A stretch of 16,045 nt of DNA, from assembly GCA_025357175.1 (NCBI GenBank), contig JANXPS010000031.1, forward strand, positions 1-16,045. The letters are read 5' to 3'. The notes beneath the pieces were generated by a model, which saw nothing but the letters and a program-made list of their open reading frames with translations, was not told the origin of the DNA and did no database searches. Both the position numbers and the translations under genes were made by a program. Shown here piece by piece: positions 1 through 10,857 of this stretch. Within the stretch, counting starts at the first letter, position 1. The number at the start of each line of letters is the position of its first letter. This stretch comes from Deltaproteobacteria bacterium (GTDB taxonomy: Bacteria; Desulfobacterota; Deferrimicrobia; Deferrimicrobiales; Deferrimicrobiaceae).

Positions 1-1171
1 TGCGGATGTGCTTGTCCTGGTCGCCCGCGTGGACCTCGTGGCAAGCCTTGCACGAGCGACCCTTTTCCTTGTTGACGTGGAGGAAGTGCATATTGACGTC
101 GCCGTTGCGGAAATTGGTCAGTCGCGTCGTGATCTTGTCGAGTGCGATGTCCTTGTTGTGGCAGTCGAAGCACATGGCGTAGTTCTCGGTCGCGTACGGC
201 TTGTAGAACTCGGCCGGGAAATATTTCTTGAGGATCATGGGACTCTTGCTGCCGTGCGGATCGTGGCACGCGTAGCAGTCGTTCTGCTGGACCGGGCCGT
301 GAAGGGACCGGCTGGCGAGGACCTTTCTGCCCATGTTCTTGTGGCACATGTAGCAGATGTCCTTGGTGTGCGTCTTGAGCTGACGCGGATAATCGGACGA
401 GTGGGGCGTGTGGCAGGTGGTGCAGGGCCCCTTTTCGAGCGCCGTGTGGCGGACGGTCGCCAGCTCCATGTGCGACTTGATCTTTGGGTGGCACGAATAA
501 CAGAGGGCGATTCCTTCGCCCGACAGCATGAAGGTGTGGTCGGAGTTGTGGGCATCGTGGCACTTGAGGCAGGATTCCAGCGCCGGCTTGTGCGGATACT
601 TGCGGGAGAACTCGGCCTTGCGGTCTTCGTGGCAAAGAAAGCAGACGTCGTTGCCCCGCGCCTCGAGCTGGTGGGGGTTGGGAGACGAGTGCGGGTTGTG
701 GCAGACGTTGCAGTCGCCCGACGCGACCGGGCCATGCAGGAATCTTTTGATCTGCTGGGTATTCTTGTGGCAGAGATAGCACAGGTCGGAGGTCTTCTTC
801 GCCTTGAGCTGCTTCGGTGCGTCGGATTGGTGCGGGTCGTGGCAGCCGATGCATTCGCCCCGCTTGACGGGGGTGTGCTTGAATTCGAACCGGTCGACCG
901 GCTTTTCCTGGTGGCACCTGTCGCACAGCGCCTTGCCCTGGTCGACAAGCGCGAAATCCGGCATTTTGTCCTTGTTGGGGTGGCCCTTGCGCGCCTCGGC
1001 GTGGCAGACCGTGCACATGCCGGCGCCGATGGGGCCATGCACGAAAGCGGCCTTGCCCATCCTGACGTGGCATTCGTTCGTGATGCACGAATCAGCTGCG
1101 GACGTCGAACCCGCCGAGAAGAGAATAAGGCCGAGGGTGACGGTTGCGATGACCGCCGGGTTCCTTTTCAT
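1..1171 (-). CDS. Multiheme c-type cytochrome, doubled-CXXCH type (C-terminus beyond window)
   Basis: Probable periplasmic or outer-surface electron-transfer protein. The first 390 residues are present and the frame is still open at the window edge. It starts ATG at 1171 behind an AAGGAGG ribosome site (1178-1184). A signal peptide follows: MKRN, then a hydrophobic stretch at about residues 6-21, then a likely cut after STSAA. The mature part contains 13 CXXCH haem-binding motifs (CTVCH, CDRCH, CIGCH, CYLCH, CNVCH, CFLCH, CLKCH, CYSCH, CTTCH, CYMCH, CYACH, CFDCH, CKACH) plus one CX4CH at residues 29-35. The motifs come in pairs within imperfect repeats carrying HGPV and CHxPHxS, as in the doubled-CXXCH family. 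Distal His residues in HGP and PH could be sixth ligands. I infer a role in anaerobic respiration or extracellular electron transfer; the electron partner is unknown. Confidence 0.93.
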   Translation of the reverse strand, partial: MKRNPAVIATVTLGLILFSAGSTSAADSCITNECHVRMGKAAFVHGPIGAGMCTVCHAEARKGHPNKDKMPDFALVDQGKALCDRCHQEKPVDRFEFKHTPVKRGECIGCHDPHQSDAPKQLKAKKTSDLCYLCHKNTQQIKRFLHGPVASGDCNVCHNPHSSPNPHQLEARGNDVCFLCHEDRKAEFSRKYPHKPALESCLKCHDAHNSDHTFMLSGEGIALCYSCHPKIKSHMELATVRHTALEKGPCTTCHTPHSSDYPRQLKTHTKDICYMCHKNMGRKVLASRSLHGPVQQNDCYACHDPHGSKSPMILKKYFPAEFYKPYATENYAMCFDCHNKDIALDKITTRLTNFRNGDVNMHFLHVNKEKGRSCKACHEVHAGDQDKHIR

Positions 1172-1236
1172 GCCGGGCCTCCTTCGGGTTTCAGCCCCCC
1201 AGTCTGCGCATTCCGGGAGCCGCAATCCCTTCCGTG

Positions 1237-1253
1237 AGCAACGCCCGTGCCCG
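1237..1253 (-). promoter_or_regulatory. Sigma-54 (RpoN) type promoter for the multiheme cytochrome
   Basis: Read on the minus strand the site is CGGGCACGGGCGTTGCT. It matches the -24/-12 consensus YTGGCACGRNNNTTGCW at every fixed position except one (G for T at position 2), with the correct spacing between the GG and GC elements. Transcription would start near 1226 and give a leader of about 55 bases to the ATG at 1171. No enhancer-binding-protein site was recognised upstream. Confidence 0.6.
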
Positions 1254-1290
1254 CCTGGGAATCCGAAGTGGGTATCCGTACAACCTGTCG

Positions 1291-1324
1291 AATAAAAAGG
1301 AGAAAGCCGCTCAGGGGCCGCGGC
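1291..1324 (-). terminator. Possible intrinsic terminator of the mqnA/DUF1858 operon
   Basis: On the minus strand a GCCGC / GCGGC stem (1320-1324 with 1306-1310, 9-base loop) is followed by a T-rich run, TTTCTCCTTTTTATT, at 1305-1291. It lies about 140 bases downstream of the DUF1858 stop and just upstream of the sigma-54-like site of the cytochrome, so it would insulate the two units. The stem is short, so confidence is moderate. The rest of 1325-1464 shows no gene. Confidence 0.4.
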
Positions 1325-1464
1325 GGATGGGCGGGGGGAATCCGGACGGGCGTGTTGAATTATTGAACAGGTGAGTGGACGACGCTGGAAAAGGGAATCT
1401 TATCGGCTACTTAAGGGTTGTAAAGAAACTCCGCATCCTGTAACGAAATTCAACACCGATCAAT

Positions 1465-1659
1465 CTACTCGCCGGCCGCCCTGTTCAGCGCGTCGAGAAG
1501 TTCCACGAGGTCGATGCCGTGAACCCTGGCGCCGTGTTCGATGTTTTCGTAGGCCGAAAGCTGGCAACCGGCGCAGTCGATGCCGAACTGCCCGAATACC
1601 GGGATTGCTTTCGGGAACCGCCGCAGAACGTCCTCGATCTTGGTTTCCTTGGTGATCAT
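1465..1659 (-). CDS. DUF1858 small redox-disulfide protein (hybrid-cluster-protein-associated type)
   Basis: A 64-residue soluble protein. It has the DUF1858 pattern: an N-terminal ITKETKIEDVL helix, FPKAIPVFGQFGIDC, a CAGC redox-type pair at residues 29-32, then the family-typical LSAYENIEHGARVHGID. Known relatives are small proteins found alone or beside hybrid-cluster (prismane) proteins and are thought to carry a redox-active disulfide or bind a ligand. The biochemical role is not settled. The gene starts ATG at 1659 behind a purine-rich CGAGGG and follows mqnA by 43 bases, so it is probably the last gene of that operon. No hybrid-cluster-protein gene lies in the window. Confidence 0.85.
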   Translation of the reverse strand: MITKETKIEDVLRRFPKAIPVFGQFGIDCAGCQLSAYENIEHGARVHGIDLVELLDALNRAAGE

Positions 1660-1702
1660 CGTTGCCCTCGTGTCTGGAAATTCATTCCTTCAATACAGTC
1701 TA

Positions 1703-2545
1703 TCACGGGATCAGGTTGAGGAAACGCAACTCCGGCGCGGCGGGGATTTTGCCCGCCTTGGCCGCCAGGGCGTAAAACAGGGCGAGCCCGTCCCTTTCCG
1801 TGGCATTCAAGTCATAGGATAGGTTGTTCCAGTAATCCATACGATAACCAAGGGGAATCCAGTTTGGGCCAATGGGGGATTCGGACTCATCCGAGATCGA
1901 TTCCCGTGCCAGGGTCTTGGCCGACAGGAGCATGCGGACGAAATTCCCAAGCGCGGGCCCTTTCGTTTCGGCAGCGGCGCGGGAGACGATCCACAGGGCG
2001 AAAACGAAAGGTTTCCCGGTTTCCCGGCGCCACCAGCTTCCCATGTCGGTGACGAACGGGGCGACCTTCCCGAGCGAGGCGCGGATCGCGGCATCGCCGA
2101 TCGCGAGGCAGGCCGGATATCGCAGGAGCGCTTCCTCGGGCGAGAGCGGAGAGCGGACGAGGGGGTTGTCGCGATGGAGGAATTGCCGAACCATAATCTC
2201 GAGGAGGACGACGGAGCTGTCGGACGCTTCCGTCATCGCGATGGGCCCTTCGGGAAGGGCGTCGAGCGGGCGATTCGAGAGCAGCAGGACGCTCATGACC
2301 CTTTCCCTTGCGGCGATCGAGATGTCGGGCACAAGCAGATAACGCTCGGGGTGAAGCGCGTACTCGATGGAGGAGGAGGGGGAGATGTCGAGCGTACCTT
2401 CGCGCAGCATCCGGTTGAGTTCGCGGGGGTGGCCTTCCACGAAGGTGACCGAACCCGGCGGAAGGATCTGCTCGAGCGACCGGTAGATCGGGTAGACGTT
2501 CGCGTACGGAATCTTTCCGACACGCAGGGGCGACTCGATTTTCAT
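1703..2545 (-). CDS. mqnA: Chorismate dehydratase MqnA (menaquinone biosynthesis, futalosine pathway)
   Basis: A 280-residue cytoplasmic enzyme, normal length for MqnA. It dehydrates chorismate to 3-enolpyruvylbenzoate, the first step of the futalosine route to menaquinone. The family N-terminus RVGKIPYANVYPIY and the ligand-pocket motif DISPSSSIEYA (residues about 53-63) are clear, followed by a periplasmic-binding-protein-like fold with an MGSWW segment near residue 167. The ATG at 2545 overlaps the stop of the upstream permease (ATGA), with GAGG just upstream, so translation is probably coupled. MqnD is a related family, but the SPSSSIEYA motif and the N-terminus favour MqnA. No other mqn gene is in the window. 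Confidence 0.9.
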   Translation of the reverse strand: MKIESPLRVGKIPYANVYPIYRSLEQILPPGSVTFVEGHPRELNRMLREGTLDISPSSSIEYALHPERYLLVPDISIAARERVMSVLLLSNRPLDALPEGPIAMTEASDSSVVLLEIMVRQFLHRDNPLVRSPLSPEEALLRYPACLAIGDAAIRASLGKVAPFVTDMGSWWRRETGKPFVFALWIVSRAAAETKGPALGNFVRMLLSAKTLARESISDESESPIGPNWIPLGYRMDYWNNLSYDLNATERDGLALFYALAAKAGKIPAAPELRFLNLIP

Positions 2546-3743
2546 TCATACCTCAGTGCTTCGATGGGATTCATGGCTGCCGCTTTCCTCGCCGGGTAGA
2601 CACCGAAGAAGATACCGACGAACAGGGAAAAGGTAAACGACAGAAGCACGGCCCAAAGGGGTACCTCGATCGGCATCTTGGGAAAGGCCCAGCGCAGCGC
2701 CCCCGCGCCCGCCGCGCCGGCGACCAGTCCGATCACGCCCCCAGAGGCCGATAGCGCGGTCGCCTCGAAGAGGAACTGGAGCAGGATGTCCCGGTTGCGG
2801 GCGCCGACGGCCTTGCGGATGCCGATCTCGTTCGTGCGCTCCTTCACCGTGACCAGCATGATGTTCATGATGCCGATGCCGCCGACGAGCAGGGAGATGC
2901 CGGCGATCCCGCCGAGGACGTAGGTGAGCGTGTCGAGGATCGTGAACAGCGACGAGAGGATCGCCCGCTGGTCGGTGACGGTGAAATCCTCGTGGCGGTT
3001 GTGGGCGTGGAACAGGAGGGAGACCGCGAGCGCCTTGCCGCTGTCGATGTCGTTCGAGTTCCGGACCGCGACCAGGATCTCGAAGAGCGAGTCGAGGTCA
3101 AACAGGTCCTGCGCGGTCTTGACGGGGATGAAGACGATGTCGTCGATGTCGATGCCCAGCGAGACGCCCTTGTTCTCCATGATCCCGACGACCCGGTATC
3201 GGGCTCCGTTGAGCTTGACGATCTGCCCGAGGGCGTTGGCGTTTCCGAACAGCTCTTTCCTGACGGTGCGGCCGACGACGCAGACGCGTCGTTTGGCGTC
3301 TACGTCGGCCTGCGTCACGAACGAGCCGATCTCGACGTGAAGGTTCCGCACGTCGGAAAATTCGGGCGTGACGCCCAGGACGCTCACGTTGCGCGAGCGG
3401 CCCGACTGCTTCACCTCCGCCGACCCGAACACGACCGGGGCGACGCCGCTGAAGAGGTACCCCTTCTTGGCCAGGATCGTGGCGTCGCCGGTCGTCAGCT
3501 TGTGGCGGGCGGGACCGACAATCGGCGGGCCCCCGCGCGTCTCGATCTTGCCCGGCGTGATGATCAGGATGTTGCTTCCGAGTCCGGCGAACTGCCTTTC
3601 GACGTAGTTCTTCGTGCCGGTCCCGAGCGAGACGAGCAGGATGACCGCCGCGACGCCGATCACGACGCCCAGCATCGTCAGCGCCGCGCGCATCCGGTTG
3701 GCCCGAAGCGCTTCGAAAGCGACCGAGAAGTATTCGAGGAAGT

Positions 3744-3747
<4 letters not shown>
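2542..3747 (-). CDS. MacB-like ABC transporter permease (FtsX family)
   Basis: A 401-residue inner-membrane protein of the MacB/FtsX type. One membrane helix lies near the N-terminus (about 20-42, ALTMLGVVIGVAAVILLVSL), then a large periplasmic MacB-PCD domain (about 45-240), then three C-terminal helices at about 275-300, 325-350 and 365-388. It ends with the family signature YPARKAAAMNPIEALRYE. Such permeases use cytoplasmic ATP hydrolysis to drive substrates through a tripartite pump or to extract lipoproteins. Here it is split from its ATPase, unlike E. coli MacB. The ATG at 3747 overlaps the ATPase stop by 4 bases (ATGA). Substrate unknown. No outer-membrane TolC-like partner is in the window. 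Confidence 0.93.
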
Positions 3748-4437
<690 letters not shown>

Positions 4438-4454
<17 letters not shown>

Positions 4455-5685
4455 CGACGCGCGCCCCGGGTGCGAGGTCCTTCTGCTCGAGCGACGTCAC
4501 GACCGGTTCGCCCGCCGACAGTCCCGAGAGTATTTCCGAGCGGTCCCAGTTTCCGGCTCCCGTCGTGACGTCGCGCCGGGCGATCTTTCCGTCGGCGACG
4601 ATGTATACGAATTTTTTCCCTTCGCGCTCCATGATGGCGGACGACGGGATCTGAAGGGCGTTGTCCTTCCGGCCGACCACGACCTCGACGTCGGCCGACA
4701 TGCCCAGTCGAAGGGGATGCGGCGGAGAGACGGCGACCACCCGGATCACGTTGGCGCGAGAGACCTCTTTCGAGGCCTCGACCACCGGCATGACCTCGGA
4801 TACCCGCCCCTCGAAAATCTGACCCTGATAGGCGTCGGGCATGAGGCGGCACTTCTGCCCGACGCGGACGCGCGCCGACTCGGTCTCGTCGATCTGCGCC
4901 TCGATATAGGCGGACGAAGGATCGGAGAGTATGAAGAGGGGGGAGCCGGCGATCTTCGTCTCACCGACCTCGACCGATTTCTTCGTGATGATGCCGGAGA
5001 AGGGCGCGACGATTGACAGCTTGCGCTCCCGTTCGGTCACGAGCCGGGTTCGGATTCGCGCGGCGGCGATCCGGCTTTTCTGGGCATCGATCTCCCGCTC
5101 GAGAGACTGGACGGCGGCAGCGCCGCTGCCCGCCATGCGCACGGCCTCGAGGGCGTCGGTCATTCGGGTGTCGACCGTCTCCTTTTCGGCTTTCGAGAGG
5201 AAGCCGTCCCGCTGGAGCGCTTCGGCGCGGCGCTGGTCTTCCCTGGCCTGCCTCAAGGTGTTTTCCGCGCGAGCGAGATCGGCTCGGTACCGCTGGAGCG
5301 CTTCGTCGCGGCGGGCTTCGACGCCCGGGAGAGCGGCCTCGGCGGTTCGGGCGTCTTCGGCGGTCGCCTCGCCCTCGCGCGTCATCTCGGGATCGACGCC
5401 GCGGGCGAGCAGTTCGCCCTTGCGGACGCTCTGCCCTGTGTCGACCCGGACCTCGACGAACCGGATGCCCGTGATCACCGCCTCGGGCGAAAGGGTGGCC
5501 TCCCGCACGGATTTGACGGTGCCCGCCGAAACGGCGGTGACGATTTCCTCGATCGGTCCGCGGGCCGCAGGAAACACGTCGACGGGCGTACCGCCCCCGC
5601 TGCGGTACCGGACCACGCCGAAAACGCACGCCGCGGCGACCGCGGCGGCGCTCAGCCACATGATTGTCCTGCGGAGCGGAATCAT
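4438..5685 (-). CDS. MacA-like periplasmic adaptor (HlyD / membrane-fusion protein family)
   Basis: A 415-residue periplasmic adaptor linking the inner-membrane permease to an outer-membrane channel. It has an N-terminal membrane anchor (about 8-26), a first lipoyl half (TVKSVREATLSPEAVITGI), a long helical hairpin rich in Ala, Glu and Arg (about 115-215), the return lipoyl segment LSIVAPFSGIITKKSVEVGE, a beta-barrel domain, and a C-terminal membrane-proximal domain. This order is standard for MacA and RND adaptors. The ATG at 5685 has no strong ribosome site. An in-frame ATG at 5661 is an alternative that would shorten the anchor by eight residues. It precedes the ATPase and permease genes, giving a complete MacAB-like pump minus TolC. 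Confidence 0.92.
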
Positions 5686-5710
5686 CGCCGGAGCGGGTCG
5701 TCAGCCGCCG

Positions 5711-6094
5711 TCATTGCAAGGGTTGGGAGAGATAGACCGAGAGCAGATCGCGGATGTTTTCCGCCGTGAAAGGTTTTCGAAGCAGGTTGTTCGCGCCCCG
5801 GATGATCGCCTCCTTGGCCATGGGGCCCGTCCCCTCGGTCGATACGACGAGCACCGGGAGGTCGTTCCACGCCAGGTTGGCGCGTATGTTCGCGATGAGG
5901 TCGAGGCCGTTCATCACCGGCATGTTGATGTCGGTGAGGACGATGTCCACCGGCTTGGCGGAAAGGATGTCGAGAGCGTCCCGGCCGTGCTGCGCTTCGA
6001 GGATCGTCGTCACCGGCAGGCCGCATTCGGCGATGCGGTTCGCGATGACCTTGCGCATCGTCCTTGAATCGTCCACGATCAGGATCGTCGTCAT
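5711..6094 (-). CDS. CheY-like single-domain response regulator
   Basis: A 127-residue stand-alone receiver domain. Acidic pocket Asp8-Asp9 (LIVDDS), phospho-acceptor Asp55 in LTDINMP, Ser85/Thr86 after VLVV, and Lys107 in RKPF are all present, so it should be phosphorylatable. It has no output domain. I chose the ATG at 6094 because the receiver fold begins there (MTTILIVDDS) and GAGGGGAG lies just upstream; an open extension to 6193 adds an unrelated leader. It is the first gene of the minus-strand cluster, 25 bases before the adaptor. It could serve chemotaxis, pili or a kinase elsewhere; nothing here fixes the partner. Confidence 0.92.
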   Translation of the reverse strand: MTTILIVDDSRTMRKVIANRIAECGLPVTTILEAQHGRDALDILSAKPVDIVLTDINMPVMNGLDLIANIRANLAWNDLPVLVVSTEGTGPMAKEAIIRGANNLLRKPFTAENIRDLLSVYLSQPLQ

Positions 6095-6172
6095 GTTCGC
6101 GCTCCCCTCTGGATTTACAGTAATATAACATCGTTGGCATTGCGTAGATCCGGCGGAGGAGGAGAGCCCGGC
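6095..6172. promoter_or_regulatory. Divergent intergenic region between the receiver gene and ilvA
   Basis: This 78-base gap separates genes transcribed in opposite directions, so it and the adjoining gene ends should hold two promoters. An AT-rich island at about 6114-6129 (TTTACAGTAATATAAC) stands out from the GC-rich surroundings and could supply a -10 element to either strand. No convincing -35 partner was seen, and no leader-peptide attenuator was recognised. Confidence 0.35.
6155..6166 (+). promoter_or_regulatory. Strong ribosome binding site that decides the ilvA start
   Basis: GGAGGAGGAGAG lies 6 bases before the TTG at 6173. This favours that TTG over the TTG at 6134, which would place this purine run inside the coding region and add a 13-residue Gly-rich leader not expected in the family. 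Confidence 0.7.
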
Positions 6173-7677
6173 TTGCAGAGACTGATCCGACAAATTCTCA
6201 CGTCCCGCGTCTATGAAGCGGCTGTCGAGACGCCGCTCGAAGAGGCCTCCCTCCTGTCCCGCGATCTCGGCAACCGCGTGCTTCTCAAGCGGGAAGACCT
6301 TCAGCCGATCTTCTCATTCAAGATCCGGGGTGCCTACAACAAGATCGCTCAACTCGGGGATGGGGAAAGGCGGCGGGGCGTGATCGCCGCATCGGCCGGA
6401 AACCACGCCCAGGGCGTGGCGTTCTCCGCCCGGATGCTGGGCATCCGCGCAGTGATCGTCATGCCTCTCACGACGCCGCAGATCAAGGTGTCGGCGGTCT
6501 CGGGCTACGGCGCCGAAGTCGTGCTCCACGGCGAGGGCTATTCCGATGCGGCCGAGCATTGCGCCCGTCTGGCGGCCGAGAGCCGGATGACCGTCATCCA
6601 CCCGTTCGACGACGAGCTCGTGATCGCCGGGCAGGGGACGGTGGGAGTCGAGATTCTAAGGCAGAGCGGCGGCCGGCTCGATGCGGTCTTCGTGCCGGTC
6701 GGGGGCGGCGGCCTGATCGCGGGCGTGGGCACCTACCTGAAGGCGCTTTGCCCCGATATCAGGATCGTCGGGGTCGAACCCTCCGACGCCGACGCGATGG
6801 CGCGGTCGCTCGAAAAGGGGCGTCGGATCAAGCTCGACTCGGTCGGCATCTTCGCCGACGGCGTGGCGGTTCGCGAGGTCGGCAGGCTGACGTTCGAACT
6901 ATGCCGCAGCTGCGTCGACGAAGTCATCCGGGTCGACGTCGACGAACTGTGCAGCGCCATCAAGGGGAACTACCAGGCGACGCGCTCGATCGTCGAACCG
7001 GCCGGCGCCCTCGGCCTGGCCGGCCTGAAGAAATACGTCCGGGAACGGAAGGTGTCCGGCCAGACGCTGGTCGCCATCAACTCCGGCGCCAACATGAATT
7101 TCGAGCGGCTGCGCTACGTGGCCGAACGCACCCAGATCGGCGAGCAGCAGGAGGCGCTCTTCGCCGTGACCATCCCCGAGAGGCCCGGCAGCCTGAAACG
7201 TTTCTGCGGCGAGGTCCTCGGCGAGCGCAACATCACCGAGTTCAACTACCGGCTTTCCGCAAGGGACGCGGCCCACATCTTCGTCGGCATCTCGATCCGC
7301 GACGAGTCCGAGCGTGCGGCGTTCGCCCTGCAGCTTTCCGGGGCCGGATTCGACAACGTCGACCTGACCGACAACGACCTGGCCAAGACGCATATCCGCC
7401 ACATGGTCGGGGGACGCTCCCACGAGGCGGGGAGCGAGGTGTTGTATCGGTTCTGGTTCCCCGAGCGTCCGGGGGCGCTGGCGCGTTTCCTCGAGCGGAT
7501 GGGCGCGGACTGGAACATCTCGCTGTTCCACTACAGGATGCAGGGGCTCGACTACGGCTGGGTGCTGATCGGCCTCGAAATCCCCCCGGGCGACAAGTCG
7601 AAGTTCAAGGCGTTCCTGTCGGGACTCGGATATCGCTTCGTCGACGAGAGCGGCAATCCCGCTTATCGGCTGTTCCT

Positions 7678-7681
<4 letters not shown>
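6173..7681 (+). CDS. ilvA: Threonine ammonia-lyase, biosynthetic type (IlvA)
   Basis: A PLP enzyme of about 502 residues that converts L-threonine to 2-oxobutanoate and ammonia, the entry step to isoleucine. From the TTG start the catalytic domain covers about 1-315. The PLP lysine is Lys50 in FSFKIRGAYN; SAGNHAQG and the phosphate loop VGGGGLIAG are present. The C-terminal regulatory part has two ACT-like halves (about 325-400, IPERPGSLKRFCGE, and 415-495, FPERPGALARFLER), the arrangement of the long allosteric E. coli-type enzyme, so isoleucine feedback control is likely. Start TTG 6173 gives MQRLIRQILTSRVYEAA, which fits the family N-terminus. Its stop overlaps the GTG start of the downstream kinase. 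Confidence 0.94.
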
Positions 7682-9447
<1,766 letters not shown>

Positions 9448-9462
9448 GGAGGGGACTCGGCG

Positions 9463-9681
9463 TCAGTAGTGCGGCGGAGGCGGTTCATCGACGGATTCCG
9501 ACATACCGCCGCCGTTGATTTCCCCGACCTGGTCCCGAAGCTGCTCCAGCTCCCGTTTCAGTCGTTCGATCGCAAGTTCCTGCCGGTAGACGACGTCGCT
9601 GAGTTCGCGGAGCGTCCGGTCCTGCTGCATGTAGCGTATTTCCAGTTCGGTCAGTCGCGTGTCCATGCGGTCATCATACAC
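9463..9681 (-). CDS. slyX: SlyX family protein
   Basis: A 72-residue, highly charged, probably coiled-coil protein (heptad-like TELEIRYMQQDRTLRELSDV then IERLKRELEQLRDQV). It ends in the SlyX hallmark PPPPHY. The function of SlyX is not established even in E. coli. An in-frame ATG at 9666 (MDTRLTELE) aligns better with family N-termini and may be the true start. It converges on the kinase gene with only 15 bases between the stops and diverges from rsmD. Confidence 0.85.
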   Translation of the reverse strand: MYDDRMDTRLTELEIRYMQQDRTLRELSDVVYRQELAIERLKRELEQLRDQVGEINGGGMSESVDEPPPPHY

Positions 9682-9692
9682 CGTCGGATTCC

Positions 9693-9721
9693 TTGACGAA
9701 CCCGTCCAAAACGAAAATAAT
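9693..9721 (+). promoter_or_regulatory. Sigma-70-like promoter for rsmD-coaD
   Basis: TTGACG (9693-9698), a 17-base spacer and AATAAT (9716-9721) give a good -35/-10 pair in the 62-base gap before rsmD. Predicted start is near 9728, leaving a leader of about 16 bases. The run of A/T here contrasts with the GC-rich flanks. Confidence 0.5.
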
Positions 9722-9743
9722 CAGGGGTTGGATGGCATACTGA

Positions 9744-10340
9744 ATGAGAATCGTGGCGGGCAAATGGGGCGGACGGACTCTGCGCGCTCCCAGGGGAATG
9801 GCGGTCCGCCCGACGACCGACCGGGTCCGCGAGGCTTTGTTCAGCATCCTGGGCGGCCGGGTCGAGGGGCGCGCCGTACTGGACCTGTTCGCGGGGACGG
9901 GCGCGCTGGCGATCGAGGCGCTTTCTCGTGGCGCGGCTTCGGCTTTCCTGTCCGAGCCCGATCCCGACGCTTTCGCGGCGATGACGGGCAACCTGGAAAC
10001 GGTCGGGGCGACTTCCGTCGAGACGTTCAAGGGCGATTTCCGGAAGGCGATCAAGCGGGCGGCCATGCTGGGACGCCGCTTCGATCTCGTCTTCCTTGAT
10101 CCGCCGTACGGCAAGGGACTGGCGGCTGCGGCCTCGAGAACCCTTGCGGGCGCCGGCATTCTCCCGGATGGGGCGCTGGTCGTGGTGGAAGAGGCGACCC
10201 GTTCGACGGATGCCGCGATGCCCCAAGGTTGGGATCTGCTGACCGACCGCCGATACGGCGATACGCGCGTGATGGTCTTCGAGCTTTCGGCACCAACAGG
10301 CATTGGGCAAGAGCCCGGATTGGAGCATGAGTGCCGGTGA
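9744..10340 (+). CDS. rsmD: 16S rRNA (guanine966-N2)-methyltransferase RsmD
   Basis: A 198-residue SAM-dependent methyltransferase that modifies G966 of 16S rRNA in the 30S subunit. It shows the family start MRIVAGKWGGRTL, the RPTTDRVREALFSIL segment, SAM motif I LDLFAGTGALAIEA (46-59) and the catalytic DPPY (119-122). Length is normal. The ATG at 9744 has only a weak ribosome site. The gene overlaps the start of coaD by 10 bases, a common pairing in bacteria. Confidence 0.93.
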   Translation: MRIVAGKWGGRTLRAPRGMAVRPTTDRVREALFSILGGRVEGRAVLDLFAGTGALAIEALSRGAASAFLSEPDPDAFAAMTGNLETVGATSVETFKGDFRKAIKRAAMLGRRFDLVFLDPPYGKGLAAAASRTLAGAGILPDGALVVVEEATRSTDAAMPQGWDLLTDRRYGDTRVMVFELSAPTGIGQEPGLEHECR

Positions 10341-10825
10341 AAACGGTCGCGGTCTATCCAGGTTCCTTCGATCCGCCCACCTTCGGCCACCTCGACATCA
10401 TCGGGCGGGGCTCCCACGTTTTTTCAAAGGTGATCGTCGCCGTCGCGTTCAACATCCGCAAGCAGACCATGTTCACGCCCGAGGAACGGGTAGAGATGCT
10501 GCGCACGCTCACGGCTCCGATGGGCAACGTCGAGGTCGACGCGTTCGACGGGCTGCTGGCCGACTACGCGATCGCCAAGGAAGCCAACGTGGTGCTTCGC
10601 GGCCTTCGCGCGGTCTCCGATTTCGAATTCGAATTCCAGATGGCCCATGTCAACCGGAAGCTCGCGCCCAAGCTCGACACGGTCATCATGATGACCGGCG
10701 AAAAGCACATCTACATCAGCTCGAGCATCGTAAAGGAAGTGGCGCGGCTGAATGGGAAGATCGACGACATGGTGCCCGAGCTCGTCCGCGACCGAGTCGT
10801 CGCGAAAATACGGGAACAGCAGTGA
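10331..10825 (+). CDS. coaD: Phosphopantetheine adenylyltransferase (CoaD)
   Basis: A 164-residue cytoplasmic enzyme of coenzyme A synthesis. It transfers AMP from ATP to 4'-phosphopantetheine to make dephospho-CoA. The nucleotidyltransferase motif PGSFDPPTFGH (10-20), the RGLRAVSDFEFE segment and the ISSSIVKEVA motif near 127-136 are diagnostic. The start is GTG at 10331, 5 bases after GGAG; a second GTG two codons on (10337) is possible. It overlaps the 3' end of rsmD. Confidence 0.95.
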   Translation: MPVKTVAVYPGSFDPPTFGHLDIIGRGSHVFSKVIVAVAFNIRKQTMFTPEERVEMLRTLTAPMGNVEVDAFDGLLADYAIAKEANVVLRGLRAVSDFEFEFQMAHVNRKLAPKLDTVIMMTGEKHIYISSSIVKEVARLNGKIDDMVPELVRDRVVAKIREQQ

Positions 10826-10857
10826 ACACTCCCCGAGGGGAAAGGAGCACGGAAACG

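Noticed and set aside
8..1237. Long plus-strand open frame across the cytochrome region
   Set aside because: It is the antisense shadow of a minus-strand gene with a signal peptide, a ribosome site and 14 haem motifs; the plus-strand product is a Val/Ala/Arg-rich string with no domain.
6559..7677. Upstream extension of the hybrid kinase into ilvA
   Set aside because: The 373 extra residues are Arg/Gly/Pro-rich low-complexity translation of the ilvA gene in another frame; the kinase's recognisable sequence starts at the GTG at 7678.
9723..9743. AGGGG as ribosome site for rsmD
   Set aside because: It is about 16 bases from the ATG, too far for normal use; the rsmD start is supported by the family N-terminus instead.
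10303..10857. Upstream extension of the aminotransferase frame
   Set aside because: It overlaps coaD in a different frame and is Arg-rich; the aminotransferase family N-terminus begins at ATG 10858 behind AAAGGAG.
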